Origin: Prostheceraeus crozeri
Lineage: Eukaryota; Platyhelminthes; Polycladida; Euryleptidae
Length of the DNA: 64,000 nucleotides
NCBI GenBank assembly: GCA_907163375.1
Contig: CAJQUW010007994.1
Coordinates: 186,001-250,000 of the forward strand
Direction of reading: 5' to 3'
Positions 36,401 to 42,200 of this stretch are shown piece after piece (within the stretch, counting starts at the first letter, position 1; each line of letters begins with the position of its first letter). A model generated the notes under the pieces. The model was given only the letters and a program-made list of their open reading frames with translations, had not been told where the DNA came from and ran no database searches. A program made the translations under genes and the position numbers.

Positions 36401-39232
36401 AGCTGACATGATACATATGCATTGCATATTATTTAATAAGCATTCTTTTCTGGATCTCTTAATATTTTGGACCAATTAACTTAGTGCAAGGTGTTCCGGG
36501 ACAAAACATTTAATTAGATCAAGCTGTTTATATGTAAGCATTCGCTACTGTGGCTATAATTATTATAATATGCTGTTTCGTGATTTAACTTCATTCATTG
36601 AGATACATGAACCATTGATTGTCTCCTCCTTTCAGAGTTTCATCATCCATAGTTTTCTTTTTCTCATGACACATCAGCGTACATCATTTGTGAATATCAT
36701 TCCATGCTATTTGCACATAAAATCTACATATTGTAGTAATCTCATTCATCATTATTTAAGATAAGATAAGATAAGAATACCTTTTATTTAAGAAAATGAA
36801 AATGAAAAAGTACATAGTTATACATAGCTGCTAGTTATACAGATGAGCTCTGCAATCGTAGGTAATAACAAAACCAAGAAAGAAAATAATTTACGTCACT
36901 ATACGATGCGTTGTAGGTCATTGTAAACATTTGCTGAAAAAACGCTGAAAAAGTTTCTACGCCTGTGTTGGAGAATGGCACAGTCACTCTACATCTACCT
37001 TCAAACACGTGTTGAGAAATAGAATGAAGGGGGTGATCAGATGAGCTGGCAACCAAAAGCAGTTTCTTAACTGTTGTTGAGTACTTGGAGAAAAATGGGT
37101 TTTCATGCATATAAGAACAAGTACAAGTACAAGGGCAAATTATGCGACGTGCACGACGAAAAACTTTGTTAACTATCTTTTCGCACTTATAGCTCAGTTT
37201 ACTGAACAAAGGTGAGCAATAAAGGAGCACACTTTCAATTATTGAAAAATATGCCGTCCACAGTTCATCATGCGACAACATTGGCTTTAGCAACCTTAAA
37301 CTTTATGCAATATCATCATTGCCTTCATTGACTTACGAATTTCATTGTCTCATTTTATCACTCAAAAACGTGTTTTCGGTTTGAAAACAAACGTTCTAAT
37401 ATTCTGATGTCCTGGTTAAAAATTAAGGACTATACTTACAACCGGAACGACCGGTCTAGACCTATTCAAACACCGCATTTATGATTTTAAGTGCAATTCA
37501 GTTGCGCATGTGCAACATCTAGGCCAACAGCTTCAGCAGGCATCAAATGACCGCGCGATTAACTTTGCAGTACTGGACCCTGGATTCTCCCAACCGCTCG
37601 ACAGCGACCGATGAATTGACGATTGTAGTCAGCAAATGAAATACATTAAAAAACATTAAGTTTAACAGGTCGATATATTGCATCTGATAATTAATAAAAT
37701 TCTGAGTCGCAGTGTCAAATACTTTAAGAAAACATGATCAGGGATACTGCAAGCGTACTCATCGTTTGCCCTTACAATGGGAATAGATCCGGTACAAAAA
37801 CGCAGAAGAAAATACGAGTTTTATACCTTACTTATCACAAAAAGAAGTAGTCCATAAAATTGCACAAAACTGGTTGCATAGTTATTCATATCAAGAAAAT
37901 TAGATTTGCTATTCCATGTCAACTTTTGTTCATTGCAAAAATTGTGAGTGTATGAAAAGGGGAATTGAAAATGTCGCTTGACAATGTTGCATTGATGCGA
38001 GGGTCACTTAATTTAAGGAAACACTCGCTCATGAGAATCAACAACTGATGGAGGAAAGTCTCAAAGAGCAAAAATTGCTTCTTTCTTTGAAAAGTGCGGG
38101 TATGTTGACTTGGCGAGTGCGTTAACTTAAGTTTCCACGATGTGTATTCATTTTTGCTGTTTGTGATTTAAAAGTTGAAGCTAATACATAAACTGTTTGC
38201 TAGTGTTTCAAATAAATGCGCATGTAACGATAATTCTAATTATTATCAAGGTATTTCACTGCGGTATGTGTCATAATTTCTTCTCTTGTTAAGTTGTAGA
38301 AATTTTGAGCTTTAGATAAGACAATTGGTAGAATTTTAGTCTATATATAAATGGTCAATAAGTTCATATAGGTAAGAAATTTCGCAATTTTACGTTTAAT
38401 GGGATTTTAGTTTATCAATGGAGAAATTAGATATCAAAGAACATAGAAAACATACTTTTTACGCAAAAAGTGCTTCTCTTCGGACGTAATTAGACGTGAG
38501 CAACATCAGATGAAACACTTCAAATTACGTTTGATTGATTTAAAAGCTAACAGATTTCATTACAAATTCAATATTTCTTGTGGGTCTTGCAAAAAACAAC
38601 TTTGATTGAAAAAGCTCGGTCATGAATATTTCATACATAAAGAAAAAATTAGGCTTCATCCCATTAAATGTTGAGAAGCACTTATATGAGGATCACCTTC
38701 ATGCCTCTATATATACAACTATGGAAAGAAACATTTTAAAGTCAGTATGAGAGATGGCAAGGTGTAGAGATAGAATAACTGTTGATATATAAACGTTCAT
38801 AGATGTTTCACAAGATTATTTCATTGATGACAGTAGGTATTTCTTTCTGTGCCTGCACGTTGAGATGATCTCCGTCTTCTTGTTCAGCATTTCCTTGCAC
38901 TCCTTCGCTAAGATCTGGTACTTTTCTTCGAGACAAAGCATGCACTTTCGTGGTCCACATTTGTATTTTTTTTTGTTGTTCGTAAGATTTTCCATTTGAA
39001 ATGTTATATTCCTTGTTCTTTTCTTTCAGAGTCCAAACATACTTCGATAGTGTAGTTTCATTCCTATATCTTGTGTTTGTAAATGACCTTTTATGATTGT
39101 TGTATCTTGTTTTGAATTCTTCTTCCGTTTGTCCAATGTAAATTTTCTTTTCGTATTCTGTTGTTACAGTTGCTTGATAGACAACACATTGCTTGAGGCA
39201 ATTACCATCTAAAGGGCATGATAATTTAGATG

Positions 39233-39273
<41 letters not shown>

Positions 39274-42200
39274 GGTATATGTAGTTTTGTTCGACACAAT
39301 TTCGATGGTTTTGTTCGACATTTTTCTTATTAAAAATGTCGAACAAAAACGTAATAATTGTTCGACAGTGGTTTTGAACCTCAAGTGGTTGCATGATAGA
39401 AAAGGTTAAAACCAATTATACTAAAATTTCGAAAATGTTCTTTATCAAATAATTAATTATCATTAATATTCATCATGATATGATAAATAATGATATTATG
39501 ATATTTTAACAATAAATATCAAACAAAACCATTGTCGAACAAAACCATGTGTCGAACAAAACCACTGTCGAACAAATGCCTAAAATCCATGATATCTTAT
39601 TGTCGAACAAAACTACTACATTCATATATAATATATATTAGATATATAATATATAATATAATAAAATTTCAGTTGGATCATTTATTGCTATTACTTAAAG
39701 TTTCACGGACGACATGAATGCCACCGATCATCAGACAACAATATAGAAAAAGGAAGTCCTAATAGAAAAAGTTAATATATAATGTATATAGATAGATAGA
39801 TAGATAGATACTAGACTGATTTCCATGAATATAAGGTTGTTCTATCAAGTATAATTTTGGATGTTCAATCGGTTGATAATGCCGAAAATTTAAAGGACAA
39901 GCCGTCTATTCGATGACTTTTTTCACACAATTTGTCTTCAAATTACGACCGAGTTTTATGCTGCCATAACGCGCACTGTTTGGATTTTTGTGGAGGGTTC
40001 TCAATTCATCTAATATCATAAAAACTTACATCTCCGCTAAAGCACTTGCCGTACTAGCACCGTTCTCAAAACACTAATTTCATTATCCGCAATAACCCAA
40101 ACAAAGTTTATTACCAACCACTTCTCCCAATAAAGTGCACTATTTCATTTTACAATTCGCAGTCGCATGGCACTCATTTCGACACCCTCACGGAATTTAG
40201 GTCCCTGAATACCCCTATCACAGAATGTGGATCCCCGATCGTTCAAGAGATATGAAAACAATGAAATACATTTTAAGCATATCCATATTTTCATCAAAAT
40301 ATGGCAGAAGGAAGTGAAGCAGGTCGAAGAAGGTCGAATGTCTTCCAGGATGGTCTCGAAGGGTTGCTGATGTGTTAAACCTCTATGTTGTCACCACATA
40401 AATTCTGCGAGGTAGCCTGGTAAGATAATCACTCGTTCACACACACTTCAAGTTTCTTAATCATACCAAATATCTATACCTATGTCATGACGACGGTTAG
40501 AACAATAATTATAACAAACATGTCTAGATTTTGAAGGCTTCAATGAGTCGCACAGCCGAGTCTGGAAGGATCGTTGATGCTTGAAAAAGCTACGCATGAT
40601 TGCTATTGAGTTGAATGCCTTGATTCAATGAAATTTCGTACATTGATAGTGGTTTCTCTGGGACGTCATCCATGAAATAATAACGCATAGCATTCACCAC
40701 AGCAAAATTACACTCGAACTCAGACAATTCATTCGTCTTGTCTATCTAAAACTTTCAATCCTGAGAGACCCAGATTGTGTGATAGCTGCTTCCAGGCATT
40801 CGCATACAGGGACACAGATTCTGTGAAAATGTCCTCATTTCTGCATTTCAGTCATTCTTCTCATTTGACTTTAAAATTTGTTTATTTGTCGATCTGTGCA
40901 TGCTATCATTTCAAAATAATCATGAAATGAATATCCTTCATAAATAATAGAAGTAATCTGAACCTGAACCGTAACGTTTTGTAACAAAACTTGTCCCACG
41001 AGGATTCTGACAATAACACCATTAGTGATAATGCGTCATTTCAATGATGGCGCCATTCACCTTCATACTTCATGATCATGATATTAACTACATTCAACTG
41101 CATGCGAAATACATCTCGATGATTAAAAGAAACTGAAGTACGCAGTCCCTTACAAGCATTAACTATCTCATTGTAATTTCCTCTATGATAACGGATACGA
41201 TGTCATACTCGACTTCGTCAGTGAGCGAGGAATTTGTATGTGCAGTCAATTTCCAAATCTTTTTACGCTTAGCTTCAAATGCTACTCGAGCGAAATACAA
41301 ATACTTTAAGTATTATGTGCGGTCGTATTATCATATCAGGGAACGGTCACAGGTTCCTTTCCTACACAGCCTTTCCTTTCATTGTGGCCACATCCTTGTT
41401 TTCTTTTAGATAAGGATATCTAGTAGAGTTGGCTACTTGGCTACTAGAGAAATGGTTATAAATCGATTGCAGATTGATCAGTCCTATAATGCATATTGAT
41501 CGGCCTATTATGTGGCTAATCATAAACATGCTATTAAGGTTGATGGTCATAAGCAATGGATGTGATAATAAAATGTACGTGTGAATACACCACCACCATT
41601 TCTTTATGTTAGTGATTTATTTATTTGTCTCCCCATAGGTGACAACACATAAGGGTGAGGCAAAGCCATTACAATTAAAGCACACATCACAACACTATCA
41701 ACAGAGCCAATAATAGTCACAAATAGTGTCATTCGTTACAACTGCTCATTCATGCGGTTCACAATTCTTCGCCATTCATATCTACCCTGCGCGATCTTCT
41801 TCTACTCTCACGTCATCATGTCCTTTCTCTCCTTAGTGATGTGGCATATTAAAATTCTAATCCTTTAACTGCACACATTCAAGATTTTTAGGCCTCTCCT
41901 TAAAAATAGAAACATCCACATCAGCAAGCTTGACAAGGGTAACGGTGCTTCTATATGGATAAAAAACAACATGTGGAACCTACATAAATCATTATATCTA
42001 CAGAAATATGCGCTTTTATTCAAGAAGCTTCGATTATAAATTAGGAATTGTCCGGCTTTTACAGAGAGCGGAATGTTATTCTTCAACAGGATCTTTGAGC
42101 CAGATCGAGAGATTTTGCAATAAGAGGAAAGATGTTATCGGTACAACACATGAGATGCTCAAGTACATTTTTCCTCTTCATTCATAATGATGAAACCGGG

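Noticed and set aside
39237-39662. A CRISPR array
   Set aside because: The repeats are short, of mixed orientation and irregular spacing, in eukaryotic DNA with no associated genes.
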